Source: Henckelia pumila (lineage: Eukaryota; Streptophyta; Magnoliopsida; Lamiales; Gesneriaceae). Taken from it: a DNA stretch of 64,000 nt. Below the pieces are notes generated by a model. That model was not told the DNA's origin. It worked only from the letters and a program-made list of their open reading frames with translations, and did not search any database. Numbering within the stretch: position 1 is the first letter of the stretch; each line of letters opens with the position of its first letter. The stretch spans positions 167,741,991 through 167,805,990 of the forward strand of contig NC_133120.1 in NCBI RefSeq assembly GCF_033568475.1. The letters run 5' to 3'. Shown piece by piece: positions 12,195-25,524 of this stretch. The translations under genes and the position numbers were made by a program.

Positions 12195-15100
12195 ATGGAG
12201 AAAAAAGTTTCCAAAGGTGGAAATTATGTCGACAGCCTCCTCCAGTTATTTGATTGGAATGCGAAGTCTCGTAAGAAGTTGTTCTTAACCAATTCAGAAT
12301 TATCAGGTACAACTGAATGTGTTCCAGTTGTGTTGCCGTAGTTGTTAACAATGCACATTCGTATTTATATTTTCTCATGGCTTGAACATTTATTATTCTC
12401 ATTAATGTAGGGCAATCCAAACAGATAAAAAGAGCTAATGGATATCCGCAAGTGGCCCAGCTTCAAACGGTAATGATAGATAGCAAATGATTGGAGCCTT
12501 TTGTTTACAGTTTTGTAGGCTAAAATATTTCTTTTGCCATGTCCAGCTGAATGAGGATGAATTTGCTGCTGGATTGAGAATTAAAGAAAGTAGTGACTTT
12601 AGTTGTGCTTCATCAGTCACTGATGAGGACTTCTATGGACCCAAGGCCCCTGGGGTTGTTGCCAGGCTTATGGGATTGGAATCTTTGCCAGAATCTAAAA
12701 TCTCCGAGCCTTCCTCTACCCCATGTATTACTTCTCAATCACCCTGTGTTACCGATTATGAAACCAAAAATCTTGGATGTCAAAATACAGAAATATCAGT
12801 CCAGAATTCTATGGAGCCAAAACATCAGGAGATGAACCGGCGCATTAAAAAGTTTCAAACTGAAGTGCTGCCACCTAAATCAGCGAAATCAATTCCAATC
12901 ACCCACCACAGACTTCTATCTCCTGTTAAAAGAGTGAACTTTATACCATCGAAGAGTGCTGCTCACATAATGGAAGCTGCTGCTAAAATCATTGATCCAG
13001 GACTTCAGGTTAAAAAAAAAACAAAGTTACCTCCTGTTGGATCTTCTTCATTGCCTCTAAGATTGAAGGATTTGAAGGAGAAGGCCCAAGCAGCTCAAAA
13101 ACAATCAAACCTTTCTAAAGCTTCTCAGAGATCTGGTGAATCTTATTCTAGCAAGAATCTTAGGGGGATTTCTACGAACAAGAGTTCAAAAAGATCAGTG
13201 GATGCAATATCTACGGGGGTTTTTCGAGATTCAGAAGAATCTTCTGTTGGCATGAAAAACAAAGGGAATTCCATTTCACTTGCTCTACAGGCAAAGGCAA
13301 ATGTTCAGAAGAGAGAAGGCCTAGCCTTGAGTGGCAGCAGAAACTTGGCCATTCATAAAGAAACAAGTGAGTTTAGTCCTAACCAACAGTTCAAATCCAC
13401 GAAACTTAAAAGTACAGTTAAGAAGCCATCTATGTCAAATGGTTCAAGTGTGCTCCGCCAAAACAATCGGAAGCAAAATTGCATTGCTGATAAAGGAAAA
13501 TTATCTTTGCCATCAAAGGCACGAGGTGGGAGAGAACCGAGTGGAGATGTTTCTTCTGCTGGGCAAAGCAATTCATATCAACTTTCGGGCACCTCTAAAT
13601 TTAGTTCAAGGAAGTTGGGCTCAGAGATTAAAGATGATAAAAGAGGAATTTCCTCTTCTATTTCTGAAAGTTTTACTCATAAAAAACGATCAGTTGATGG
13701 GAATCACCTCTGTGCAAGAAATCAGGATGCTCATAATGTTCGGATAGATAAAAATGGGAAAGTCATTCAATCAAGTGCTATTGTGGAAAGACAAAGTAGT
13801 TGGAATCAAGATGGTGGAAAGACAGGAACTGATGTTATTTCTTTTACATTCAGTGCTCCAATGACGCGATTGGGAGCTCTATCTGGAAGTCCCTCTGAGA
13901 AAAGGGTTAACTGTGAGATAATCTATGGAAATTCTCAAAGTAAAAGGACACCACTTAACTCTGATGGTACATTTGCTTCAACATTTTCTATTCTTGGTCG
14001 TAATGTTAAAGGAGGTGATCCATTAAGCACCGTTTTGGAGCAACAGCTAAAAGAACTGGCTCAAAAGATAGATTTTTCGCCACCTAAATCAGGTTCACTT
14101 TTACATGATGCTGCTCCAGGTCTGGATGCCTTAATGAGCTCGACGGTGCAAGAAGAAAACAATATCAAAGATGGAATGCACACAGATAACCAGGTAAGCC
14201 AACCTGGCTCATGCTTTAATTGATGAATATTAAGGGATCCACAACCCGAAAGATGTGCCAGGCATATCTTGAATTAGTGGATAAATTCTCACTTTTCATC
14301 TGAAGTTTCTTGAGAAGATTTGTTTCTGAATATCGTGTCATATTTGGAAAGTAAATGATTTCAAAATCAATTTCTCAGTTAATAATCAGCAGATGAAAGT
14401 GTTTGTCTATTCTGTAATGGGGGTTGATGTATATTATTTACTTATTTTGCTGATAACTTAGTTCCTTCTATTTGCAAAAAGTAATCAGGCATTACCACTT
14501 TCCAGAAATGAATTCAACTTTCAGTTCTGTTTATTTTCTGTAAATTTTTCACGGGGTAACAAATGCTCGCCAGTTTCCTTGATATTAGTTTATTTAAATC
14601 ATAGACAAAATTGATTATGCAGGCATTACTATGAAGCTTGTTTGTCGAAAATCAGCGGAAACATTAATGTTTGCTTAGATTGTCCATCGTGTTGAGAAAA
14701 CTTAACAAATAAGCTTAATGTTCACGTAGGGGGTTCTGGAAGAAATTGGCAAGTGTAGCAGCTATATATCTGAATACAGAAAGTTACTCGATTGCCAGCT
14801 TCTTAGTCCAGTATCAGTTCTTGAGCATTCTTCTTTTGTGGACAGTTGCAATTCTTCAGATACAACGGAGAGTAATAGCTCCGGAGGTAGCTAACATGCT
14901 TATATTGTAAATTGGCACATGATAATAAATATGATAAGTGCATTAACCAACTTTATATTACTGTGTTTTTACTACTAATTTCAGGTAGCAAACAGTGCTC
15001 ATCAAGTAAAGTACAGGAAGTGCTTAGTTTGTATACTTTGAAAGTGTTAGGTTCAGTCCAAGGGGATACTGAATTATCAGACTCAGCTTCTTCAACTTCT

Positions 15101-15664
15101 TTCCAAAGGATAGGAAAAAGGGAAGAGACAACCTTAGTCTCGATTAATTGTGAGAAGCCAAGAATGTGGGAACTAGAGTATGTGAAGGAGATGTTATGTA
15201 ATATAGAACTGATGTTTATAGATTATGCTTTAGGACACTCAAGTGAAATCATTGATCCTCGTCTTTTTGAACAATTGGAAAGTTGGACAGAGTGTTTGAA
15301 TGGCCGTGGGCTCGTTCCAAGATTAGACCAATTGGTTCTGTTTAATTGCGTGAGCGAATGCTTGGACCTAAGATGCAGGCGATATGTCGGTGGAGGATGC
15401 AGATTATGGGCCAAGGGTGTATCGGTGCTTAGAGGAAAGGAGCGACAGGAGCGACTAGCGGAAGAAGTGTACAGGGAAATTTCTAGTTGGGGAGCCATCG
15501 GAGACACTGATGTTGATGAACTTGTAGATAAGGACATGAGCAGGCAACAGGGTAGATGGCTCGATTTTGAAATTGAAGCGTTTGAACTCGGGGTACAGAT
15601 TGAGTTTTGCATTCTTGAATCTTTGGTAGATGAAGTTATTTCCGACATCTGGATTAGTGTCTAG
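12195..15664 (+). CDS. TRM-like protein with VARLMGLE (DUF3741) and DUF4378 domains
   Basis: Five coding exons: 12195-12306, 12411-12469, 12547-14193, 14730-14886, 14985-15664. All introns are GT-AG, phases agree, and the total is 884 residues. The N terminus reads MEKKVSKGG then SLLQLFDWNAKSRKKLF, the usual start of TRM (TON1 Recruiting Motif) proteins. Near residue 90 is GVVARLMGLESLP, the DUF3741 signature. The large third exon encodes a Ser/Lys-rich, probably disordered region. The last exon holds the DUF4378 domain (ELEYVKEMLCNIELMF, LFDCVSE-like LFNCVSECLDLRC, ending DEVISDIW). Family members bind microtubules and recruit TON1/PP2A complexes to cortical arrays, controlling cell shape; cortical cytoskeleton location is inferred. 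Which TRM subgroup is not resolved. A polyadenylation signal AATAAA lies near 15920. Confidence 0.93.
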
Positions 15665-16292
15665 ACTACAAATAATATTTACCTCTTGTTCATGTTCTCG
15701 AGGAATCCCTTTGTATTTGATAAATCGGTCATATATGGCTGCAACCATATATGCACCTTCTGTGGATAGAATTAAGGATAATGTGAAATCTAAGAATGAT
15801 TTTTTGCTTTATGAAGGCAGAGTTATCATTTATGTACAATAGGAGCAATGCATTGAGTTGTACAATGTATTTGAGATCATAAAATTATTTTAAATGTATT
15901 TTTGAAAAAGTATTTGTGAAATAAAATGAATGGATAATTTTGTAATTTCAAAGCAAACCTTTAGTACAACATGTAATTTTCATTGTGCATATAATATTTC
16001 TTTTCAATGAATCCATACCGGATTATTCTTATACAAGTCGCCTATCGCCCGTTTCTATCTAAATATTCCAAATCATGAAGTAAAAGCGGGTGATATTATG
16101 ATACGATACAAGCAACAAATAGAGTAATTTCTTGAGATGACGTCTTTCTTTATATAAATGAGTCGATTTCATATAATTTCTCACTTATGTCTTTCAAACT
16201 ACATGGCATTTTTAAGTGCTTCAATTTCCGACTCACATTCACAACATATTCAGATATCCCAATATTCAACTCCAAAATACACCTTCATTCAA

Positions 16293-16957
16293 ATGGATAG
16301 TGCAGCTTCAATGTTTGACTTGTGTTTCCTTCTGGCAATCCACATTTCTTGCTCCTCAGGTAAGAATTATAGTTTGATTCTTCTATTCCTTCATTTAGCA
16401 TATTAAATGAGATTTGTTTATGTGTAGCAAATGCAAGTATTTGGTTCGGATCGACCCGAATGAAATTTCACTTGGATGTGCTTCATGTGTAGGATCATTT
16501 CACGTTGTGCCGTGGTCAAGGATTTTAAGCAGAAAGAACTAGAAACAAAAGATCATGAACATGCACTCCATATATGGCGAAAGGCATATATCGCAAACAT
16601 CCGGCACGATTTCTCCAATCCCTCCGTTAGTACTCCTTATCCCACCACTCCCATAACAAATCCAGTCACCACTCCTGCCACCGTTACCATCCCACCCGAT
16701 ATCTCATCTCCGGTGACGACGGTCACTGCTCCCATTATGAATCCAATCGGTCCCACGATACCTATAACCAATCCTGTCACCACTCCTAGCACAACTTACA
16801 ATCCAGCAAGGTGGAAGCTGCTACAATCCAAACACTATGCAGAAGCATACATAGTATGCATTCAATAGTTATCATCAGAGAAATCCAGTGCAAACTAGCT
16901 GTGAGTGATTTTGGGGGCACTGCTTTCATTACAAATACGAGTCCAAGTAAGCATTAA
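16293..16957 (+). pseudogene. Broken X8/CBM43 (plasmodesmal callose-binding-like) gene
   Basis: A first exon at 16293 encodes a signal-peptide-like start (FDLCFLLAIHISCSSG) and ends in a GT donor near 16360. After an intron, a second part (about 16493-16815) encodes a Thr/Pro linker with repeats such as TTPITNPVTTP, typical of X8 proteins with a linker before the domain. From 16811, in another frame, comes the second half of an X8 domain: GGSCYNPNTMQKHT, a TAG stop, YAFNSYHQRNPVQTSC, then a 4-base tandem duplication (GTGAGTGA) that shifts the frame, then FGGTAFITNTSPSKH and a stop. The first half of X8, including its W-C start, is missing. Intact relatives bind callose at the cell wall and are GPI-anchored. 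This copy cannot make the product. Confidence 0.75.
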
Positions 16958-17868
16958 CAGAATCAAGAATTTAAATTATTGAAAAAGGTTGATTAAACTT
17001 TTAGTCTTGTATATTTTTATACTTTAGTAGTTTAGGAGCATTGTTTTCAATTTTAGGCCACGTAAATGTTGTAATTTACTTGTCAATTTATAATAATTTT
17101 TTTTGCCTATATTTGATATTTGGTACATGGCGAATTTGGGAAATGACTTTAGTCAAATATAAATTGAAAAATAATATTCGTTTGTTAGAATAGATGGTGG
17201 CCACAAGATTGCAATTTATATCGTAATTCCTAAAATGTTAGGAACCAAAATTCAATTCCTAAAGATAGTTATCTTAATAATAATAAAAAAAGATAATTGT
17301 GTACCTTCTAAAAAAAATTAGAATGTTACATTTACAGTGGGGTTGATTTTTTCTGACTTTGGGTTATAGACTCCCATGGAAAAAATGATAGGATGGTATC
17401 ATGTATTAAGAATTGAGCTTAAGCAAGTCACACTCCATCTTAAAAAGTCATTTTCACTGTATCAAAAATATTGTTTCTTTTCTCGTCAAGGAATTTGTCA
17501 AGGAATTTGCACCTGATGCAAAAAGTAATAATCCCTTTGAACAATATGAAAAAGATGATTGTAAGTTCTTGTTCAAATTCGGCAAATCAATAGACACAAG
17601 CAAAGACATATTGACTATGGTGGTTGATGGAGTCCAAAATCCAGTCGAACAATTGAAAAAACGAAAGAAAAGCTAACAAAAGGAAAAAAAACGAGAAATG
17701 CAGTGAACAAAGGGATAATTATATAATAGAAAAGATAAAAAGACACGCTCATGTACACGTTAATAAGATATAAAGTCGATTTATATTCACAAAATCTGAA
17801 AGGAATGTACAAAATGTCACGAGCAGGGAGCGATGTTTATAATGACTGTGTTACTGTACACTCTTGGG
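16958..17868. other. Intergenic between the X8 pseudogene and the AMSH3 3' end
   Basis: AT-rich. One 87-codon plus-strand frame (17413-17676) has no recognisable domain and I do not call it a gene. The part next to 17869 must hold the 3' UTR of the minus-strand AMSH3-like gene. Confidence 0.4.
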
Positions 17869-20800
17869 TCACCGAAGATCAACCACGTCGAATTTCATAT
17901 TAGGATTCATATAAACATGGGAGCAGTGCTCATAAATGGGACTTCCATCGTCTGGCTCTTCATGAGGATGGAAACCACGCTGTTGACAGTTTCGAATAAC
18001 AGCAACACCACCAGGATCAGAAAGATGGAATATTCCATGAGGGCTGCAATGAATACAGATATACAAATTAATTCAACAGATCTAGAAAGAGAACAATGGC
18101 AGCATCGATATTCCTCAACGCTGTGCAAACGATATCAAATAAATATCCACGTGCATTAAAATAATAGTAGACCTCAGACCAAAGATGAAAACTGTTTAGC
18201 GAAACATCCATGTAAAATCTTTAAGGAAGACATAAGATGGGCCAGTGTTTCACAATGTAGTATACACATTCTCAAATAAGTAGAAAACCATGTGGCATCA
18301 ACCGCACACCGGTCCACAGGATAATTACCATCCCCAATAAATAAAGTTTATAAAAATAAGCTGTTGCATTTGGTGATGCTTCGGGTCACTGATGTGGAAC
18401 ATGGTCTTTAGGGTAGATTGACAGGAAAAGGAAAAACCCTTGATTACAAATAGGGAAAGAGAAAATTATTGATTTCACAGTAAAGCGGATGTAATTTATC
18501 AGAAATAAGTAAAACTATACCTTGATGTGTCCGTAGGAGCCATGACAATAGCAATCGCTTCTTGTAACATAACCTAGAAACAAGTCAGAGGTTCTTATGA
18601 AGAGTAAAATTGTTTAGTCTAGCAAAGTAAAGCAGAGCAGAAAGAGAACAAAAGAAAAGAATAAAACTCAATAAAACAACATGGATAGGCATTCTCCTGA
18701 AGTAAATAGACTCCCATTTGATATTTTTCCACTCAGGAAATGATTTCTTCCCCCTTATTACAGTCTTCCAACAAAGAAAATGTCTACATCATATTCTTCC
18801 AGAAACCAGATGCAGTTTTTCTCAGCCAATTTTCAGTACAAGTTACGATCAAACTGCTCATAATATCTTACCAATGGGCCTTCGTACCAAATATGAGGAA
18901 CTCACGGTTACACGATAAAATATTCTGATTGGCACAATAACTCATACATGCACCAGCATGAAAATTTTGAGGAATTGGGCTAGTGAAGTCAAATCAACAC
19001 CATACAGTTTTACTGTACCTGGTATGAGTAATGAGTGTGCAAATCGACCGAAGACATAAAACAAGTTTGTGTTGGATGTGTCTGCAAATCAAGAACCAGA
19101 TTGTGAAAAATACATTATATTGGATTAACAGATGATAATTATATGAACTATACGATATTCGCGCAGAGCAACCCTTGAGTTGTTCTCAAATACATTTTCG
19201 TCGTTATTATGTTTATGTTAGAAATCATCGCGAAAAATACCCTACAAGACAATGGGCAACCAAAGATGGCAGATGTTAAGAATTAAGATTCAAAATCAAC
19301 ACGGTAATATTGTAAATGATGTCAACTGTAAAGGCCCAAATTCCCCATAGGAAAAGTTATCTAGTTAAGGAAAAATAAATTATCATATAGAGCTTCTAAA
19401 ACAAGATATTCAATCGGTCCCAAGAATTATGCATTTCAACAGAATGTTTCAACACAGAAGCCTCTGCCAAGCAAGGATCACAAACTGCAGATAAGAAAAA
19501 CATTAGCCTCTTCATGTCAAATGAAGAAGAAACTTTACATGAACACCCAGGTTCTCAATACACAGAAAGCTATATCTGCAGTACTTGAATGTAGAAGACA
19601 GAAAAGAGAAATTTCTGGTGCTCACGCGAATTCAGAATGTTGAGGACAGGAGGCAAGGAAACAGAAACAAATGACTGAATGAAAACAACATTTTGATGCT
19701 TTTGTTAATATATCATATCATCAAAATTATGCCAGTCATTTCTTAATTTCCAACAGCCAAATATTGGAAAAAGCCACACAACAATCAAATCCAAGATTAC
19801 AAAAGGCCAATTATGCCTAAGAGGTTAAATGTAGTGGACTAGTGGCTAATGCGCAAAGCTGGTACAAGACTTACATGAATCCACCCAAGTGGAAAAAGGG
19901 AGCGCGCATCTTGAACATCAAAAATCTCTTCTTCATTCAATGTTTGGCACTAAACATAAACAAGGTAACTTCAATTAGATTGTCGTTGAAAACTAAAATA
20001 GCTAAAAAGTATGCTCAGAATCCCAATCAATATTGAAATTTAATGGGGGAATTCATATCGGCTATTAGTGAGCAACACTATGGAAGAAAGACATGATATT
20101 TAAAACTCAACTTTAACACGGGTCATCTACTTGTCCTACGAGTAAATAGAAATATATGTTGCTATAGGCAGTAAATCTTTTTATACCAAAGATCGAGAAC
20201 CTTTTTAAGATCAGAAGATTGGAAATGATAAAAGTTACCATTATTAAATTTAAATTTCCCATAATTCCGAAAAACATAAACTAATCATATTTTAATAAAA
20301 TTTTCTGAAAAAATAGTTTGACCAACTTATTCCATGCTTTTAGGGGGTTGTGAAATAAAACCTCGTACATAAATTTGTGCAAATATAATACCGAATCTGA
20401 AGTCGACTCCTGCTTGGGGATTATGAGCGTAGTAATTTGAAAAACTCTATTCCGCTGCATTACCAAGGAAATTAAAGATATTAGATACCACCAACAGAAC
20501 ATGTTTCAAATAAGCTGTACAATTTTTCCTTTAGAAAGTCTCGGTCTTACTAGCGAGCCAGCAAGAACAGCACAAGTTTCCAAATTCTTCTCAGTATTTT
20601 TTCGTGCTACTCTCAAAAAATCTTCCAACATCTTAACTGGCTACAACACAAGCAAACAAATGACCATCACAGACAAGTGCAAGAATTATATTAATATATT
20701 AAAAAATATCGGGGTTAAGTTGAAATGATAAGAAAACGGAAGGGTAGCCATGATTTTCTATTATTTACAACTGTAGGATCAAGACCGCAAACTCACTATA

Positions 20801-23800
20801 TGAAGATCTTGGTAAGAATTTGAACTGGGCAACCCATCCTGAGAGAGCTTTGGTGGCCCTGGCCTTGGATCAGCAACTTTTGATGGACATATAGGAAGCA
20901 CCTCTGGTTGTACCTTCGCACGAACAGGAGGTGGAGAAGGTTGCCAGATATTACCCAACTGAAAATCATTCTTCTCCAATTCATTGTTTAGTGGATGAGC
21001 AGATTCCTCAACAGGACGTAGCCATCTACCATCATCTAAAGATAGAACAGAGTCCATGGCTGATGTTTCCATTTTTGAAGCACTGTCTTCTACTGTGACA
21101 GGGTCAAGTCGCACACCCTGATTCAAGCTATAAACATATAGGCATAATCTTGAACTGTTAAAACCAATTAACTAAAAGTACATGTGTGCATCTGTGTGTC
21201 TTATACACGAGGACAACTATCAATCACCGGTGATGAGTCACGACACTATCATTGTAAATTTGGAGGGTACGATAGACACTATTCATTTACCAACACAACC
21301 TTTCGCTCACCCCACCCACTCCCAGGGGGGAGGGAGGGAGGGAGGGAGGGAGGGGGGAGGGAGAGGGAGAGGGAGAGGGAGAGAGAGAAAACACTGAAAA
21401 AACGTTGGCAAACATTCAGTCATGATAGAATCTGTACCTTGATATTTCACTTGAATCCACGATTATATTGGTTGGATAGTTAACCTGGGTTATGAAAATT
21501 CATCAAACAATTAAGTTGAGCTGAACACCAAATCAGTGAGATAGAATAAAATTATTTCTTTAAATGGGAAAACCAAGCAAGTGGACACAATAAAATTTAC
21601 TCCGACCACCTTAATCTCTGCCGCTGGCACCATCCATTGACCGCGAAGACCATTTGGTCCCAAAAACGAATGCCTAGACAATGTTTCCTGCTTTGGAAGA
21701 GGTAAACTGAGAGACCTGCAATATTTAGCAACTATATCAGTTTCCACAGCCTTCCATAACTGAAAAAGCAGTTTGATACAATTTGTTTCTTTCATAGGTT
21801 ATTTGCCCAGATGAAACTTAGCAATTAGATCAAAGAAGATCAGGAGAAAGATATACAAAGTAGGTATCTAAAAAAGATACATCACGGTAGATTTAGGTAT
21901 GGAACAAGATAGCAAATGCCAGCTCCACTCAGAAAAGTAAGACAATACACAAAACAACAAAACAATGGCGTCCAAAGGTACTATACACGTGTCTGCTGAC
22001 AAGAAAGCTAGATACCACGTATGAGAAAACAAATACGTAAACTCTAAACTTGTGATTGGCAACCAGCAGAAACTGTTTACATATATATAACTCACACGAT
22101 TGCTTTCAGCTCCCCAAAAACAGAAAATATACTCAGATAATGTAATTTCTTACACCATTTTTCAATTTCAATGAGTAATCACAGGATTAAGTGTTTCTTT
22201 AAAACGTTCTAGGGAAAGCTATTGATTGACGTGTTGAATATCCAAAATATAATCACCTTTGAGTTTTGATAATTAATAAAGTTGAACCATTCCTTGCTTA
22301 AATGCACGAGGAAGAAGATTTTTTTAAAATTAATAATAGCAGAACTACAAATGCCAGAGAAGAACGACGAAGACTCAGGTGAGAATGAAGTAATTAACAT
22401 AGCTCGTGATATGGGAGAAATACCAAATAGCGCTGCATATTTTTGTAGCAATCAACTACAAAACAGCATAATATATCTTAAAATCACACCATGAATGTTT
22501 TCAAGAACCACTCACAGTTTCTGGAACTGTGAGTCAATGGAATTTGATGATGAGACTCCAGTGTACATATTATTCTGCTTCGGTGAAAACGAAGGTGCGG
22601 AGATGACCGGCAAAGTCTGAAAAAAAAATTACATATGAACAAGGAAACATGATTAAGTACTAAATCATTATACCAAAACAAATGCACTTATGATTAAATG
22701 GAACACGTTCAATACTTTCCCATTCATATTTCATTTATTAGTTTTCAGATTTTTTTAAGTTAGTCAAATGCATTAGAATTGGATATTTATTAGTATTTTA
22801 TTTATGTTAGGATTTTTAGTATCCTAATTGGCTTTGGCCTAGATTATTATATAAGAACACTTATTATTCTAATTGTGCTAGGACTAGAATTAGTACTATA
22901 TTTAAGCATTTTGAATTCAGTCAGCAAATTCAGTCATAAAAATATTTTTAAGAATAATATTAGTTTCTTTCAATTGAGTTTGCTAATCGTTTTCTTTGAA
23001 ACACCCCTTGCACTCCACTAGAAGGAAGGAGAAAAATCGATAAGTAAGCCCGAGCACACTTGCTATAGACCAATAGACCGAAAAAACAAAGACAGATCAA
23101 ACTGGTTAGCAACAATCTCCTTTCACTTGGCATGTAATGCTTTATGATCTATATGAAGCATACTATCATACCTAAGATAAAAGTTGCAGGCAGAAAGAAA
23201 ACTTGTGGTGTAACCGAAATGTTAATCTGAATACATCTTGCTTAGTAGCTTCATTTCCATCAATACATTTCTACTTTACCAAAAAGCTGTTCCTTCTTAA
23301 ATACATTTTCACTAAAACCGTGACCAGGAGAATTTAATGTTTATATTTTACATGGCTTGAGCAGGAAAAAACAACAAATCCCATTCATATGAGGTACTAA
23401 AAATGAAATATATGTACAGATAATTTGTTTCCAATTTCCATGCACTTAGTAATTTATCGAACCACGTTACATTTTATTTCCCTGAAACCAGTTTCTGGTG
23501 CAGAAAGAGTATTTTTGACATATATGGCACCAGTTCGGAAGCCATATTTATTTTATTTCTAGTCAAAGACCCAAATAAAGTTAAATTACTGGAATTACTC
23601 TTAAACAAATGAAAAAGGGTAAAAAAATTTGAGTTTCTATCACAAACTTTGTAGTTAGTTTCTTTTTCTATTTTCTCCCAAAGTGCACAAAAAAGTTAAT
23701 GCAAAAGTTCTAATGAAATGCATAAAAATAATATGCACCTTGTTACCATGTAGAAGCACAAGATAAATCATATTTAATACCTGTACATTGCTGTAGCTTA

Positions 23801-24791
23801 CGGAAGCTTTATTATTCACAGAAAACGCATAAGAAAGTTTGTTTGGGCCATCAGTTTGATGCAGTTGAGTTGTGGTATTAACTTCATCAAGTTCATCTAA
23901 CAATTGCCGCACCTGTGGCTTTAGTTGTTCTAGCTCATCTAGAACATCCAACAATTTCTGCAACACCAATATACAAAGAAATTCAACTGCTATGTCAACT
24001 GGACCCATGGATTTCATGTGAAACTATAAGGACATTATACCTACCTTCTTGTAAAAAGTTCTTTCTTTCTGACATAATGCAAGGTAATCTCGATGGTCAC
24101 ATATAGTTTCAGACACCAAACTGCTCAAATTGAAAACATAAACTCACAGCATTACAAACCGGAGAGATGTTCATAAATAACAAACAAAACATACACACAG
24201 ATATTGCCGCCTTACCTCGAGTATCTTAGCAGTATCACATACAAGTCAATCAAATTTTTTTCCTCCCTATAAATATTTGCCTGCACATAAAGAAAATTAA
24301 TCAGTCATCCAAACAGGGTTGTCTTCCCGCATACCTAATACACGGAATGCCATAACCCTAGACAAGGGCTAAAATAAACAACCTCAATTGATCAACATAG
24401 AACCACAAAAAAAAATTTCGACCAAGAAAATTAAGAAAAAAAGATTTGGAAACAAAATACCAACAGAATAAAAAAAAATACTGGACTCTTCAAAGAAGAT
24501 ACAAAAAGTAAATGCACAAACACATAGTTCCCACATAAATCACACCCAAAACGATAAAAACCAACAGCACGATCTGATCCACTTGGTTCCATGGACGTAA
24601 TTCTTTACAAGCATCTATCATGAGCAAAAAGGATGCAAAATCCGTTCATTTCAACCGAAACACGTAGAAGGCTGATCGTATTACGGTACCTGTTTGAGCA
24701 GACTATCCGCGATACGATAGTAATTGCGAAGAGAGATCCGATTGTCCACGCCAATTTTACGCGTCATAACATTAAACGCCGCCCGCCTCAT
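17869..24791 (-). CDS. AMSH3: AMSH3-like K63/K48 deubiquitinating isopeptidase (JAMM metalloprotease)
   Basis: Fourteen coding exons in transcript order: 24690-24791, 24216-24280, 24045-24123, 23781-23957, 22516-22616, 21610-21715, 21438-21484, 20797-21127, 20551-20640, 20392-20454, 19875-19949, 19019-19081, 18521-18573, 17869-18043. All introns are GT-AG, phases fit, giving 508 residues, close to Arabidopsis AMSH3. The N-terminal MIT-like/USP8 dimer region (VDNRISLRNYYRIADSLLKQ) is followed by KLLDVLDELEQLKPQVRQLL, the AMSH3 signature LSRHSFLGPNGL, and VADPRPGPPKLSQDG. The MPN+ domain keeps the catalytic Glu (LETCAVLAG) and the JAMM core HTHPTQTCFMSSVD (H-x-H-x7-S-x2-D), and ends FDVVDLR. 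The family removes ubiquitin at ESCRT-III on endosomes and is needed for vacuole trafficking and autophagy. The usual ETCGVLAG reads ETCAVLAG here. Confident. Confidence 0.95.
21325..21389 (+). repeat. G-rich simple repeat in an AMSH3 intron
   Basis: Runs of GGGA and then GGGAGA on the plus strand, inside the intron between exons 7 and 8 of the minus-strand gene. Many GGG runs with 1-3 base spacers could form a G-quadruplex on the template strand; the pre-mRNA itself would carry the C-rich or pyrimidine strand. Confidence 0.85.
22740..23060. repeat. Possible solo LTR or other insertion in AMSH3 intron 4
   Basis: Within the 1.16-kb intron between exons 4 and 5, a block that includes TTAGGATTTTTAGTATCC, a TATA-like TATATTTAAG and a leader-like downstream part resembles a small copia LTR. 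I could not find matching ends or a target duplication, so this is weak. Confidence 0.22.
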
Positions 24792-24958
24792 TCTCGCGGT
24801 AGAAGCTGGGGATCCTTCCGGCGGTAATTGAATTGATTCTCCGGCAAGCAAACGAAGAGAGTTGGAACCAAAAATTTACAGAGCTCGCTTAGGACTTGAG
24901 GCCTAAGGGGCCGCGCTTTACGACTTGTTGGGTCACAATTGTCCAACTACAACTTAAA

Positions 24959-24966
24959 TGGGCCCA
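24959..24966 (-). promoter_or_regulatory. Site II (TCP-type) element upstream of AMSH3
   Basis: TGGGCCCA, palindromic, about 170 bases upstream of the AMSH3 start codon, followed by a second AGCCCA half-site at 24971. Such site II elements are common in promoters of plant housekeeping genes and bind TCP factors. Function here is inferred. Confidence 0.45.
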
Positions 24967-25524
24967 GATCAGCCCACAAAAGGGTCTTTTCAATACACAG
25001 TTGATTCTGTCCCCGATATGAAATAAAAACTTGTACGAAATATATAATCTATTTTTTTTACTTTTAGCATTAATATAATCATATTAACTAAGTTTTGAAA
25101 ATATAAGCGGAATTTTCGAATAAATTAAATAAATATATATTTAATAGTAACTTTTGTTTGTAAATTTTGTTTTGTTTTTTTTTTTCTATTAATATTCGTA
25201 ATTTGTGTGAAAATTAAACAAGTCTATGTATTTGGCATGCAGAGAGTTGGGGATGGAGTGTGATTAATATTCATATTTGTCTTGACCTATATATAATTTA
25301 TAAATGATATTTTGACTGCATAAATTGTTTTTTAAAATTACATTATATGATTAAAAAATTTAGTTTAAAATAACTATACATACAATATTATAATGTAAGA
25401 GGGTTATGTAGTAACCGTTTTTAGTCATTTTAATGATTGTATAAAAATTACACTACTATTATTCACTAAAACTAATATTTTAAATATATCATTGCACTTT
25501 CTTAACTTATATATATATATATAT
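24967..25524. other. Intergenic upstream of AMSH3
   Basis: AT-rich spacer ending in a short AT dinucleotide run. No gene seen. Confidence 0.4.

Noticed and set aside
13331..13747. 138-codon frame in the TRM-like gene
   Set aside because: Shifted-frame shadow of the large third exon.
17413..17676. 87-codon frame ending in a basic tail
   Set aside because: No domain, no promoter signal, AT-rich codons typical of random intergenic frames.
23655..24017. 120-codon minus-strand frame treated as a gene of its own
   Set aside because: It is exon 4 of the AMSH3-like gene read into both flanking introns.
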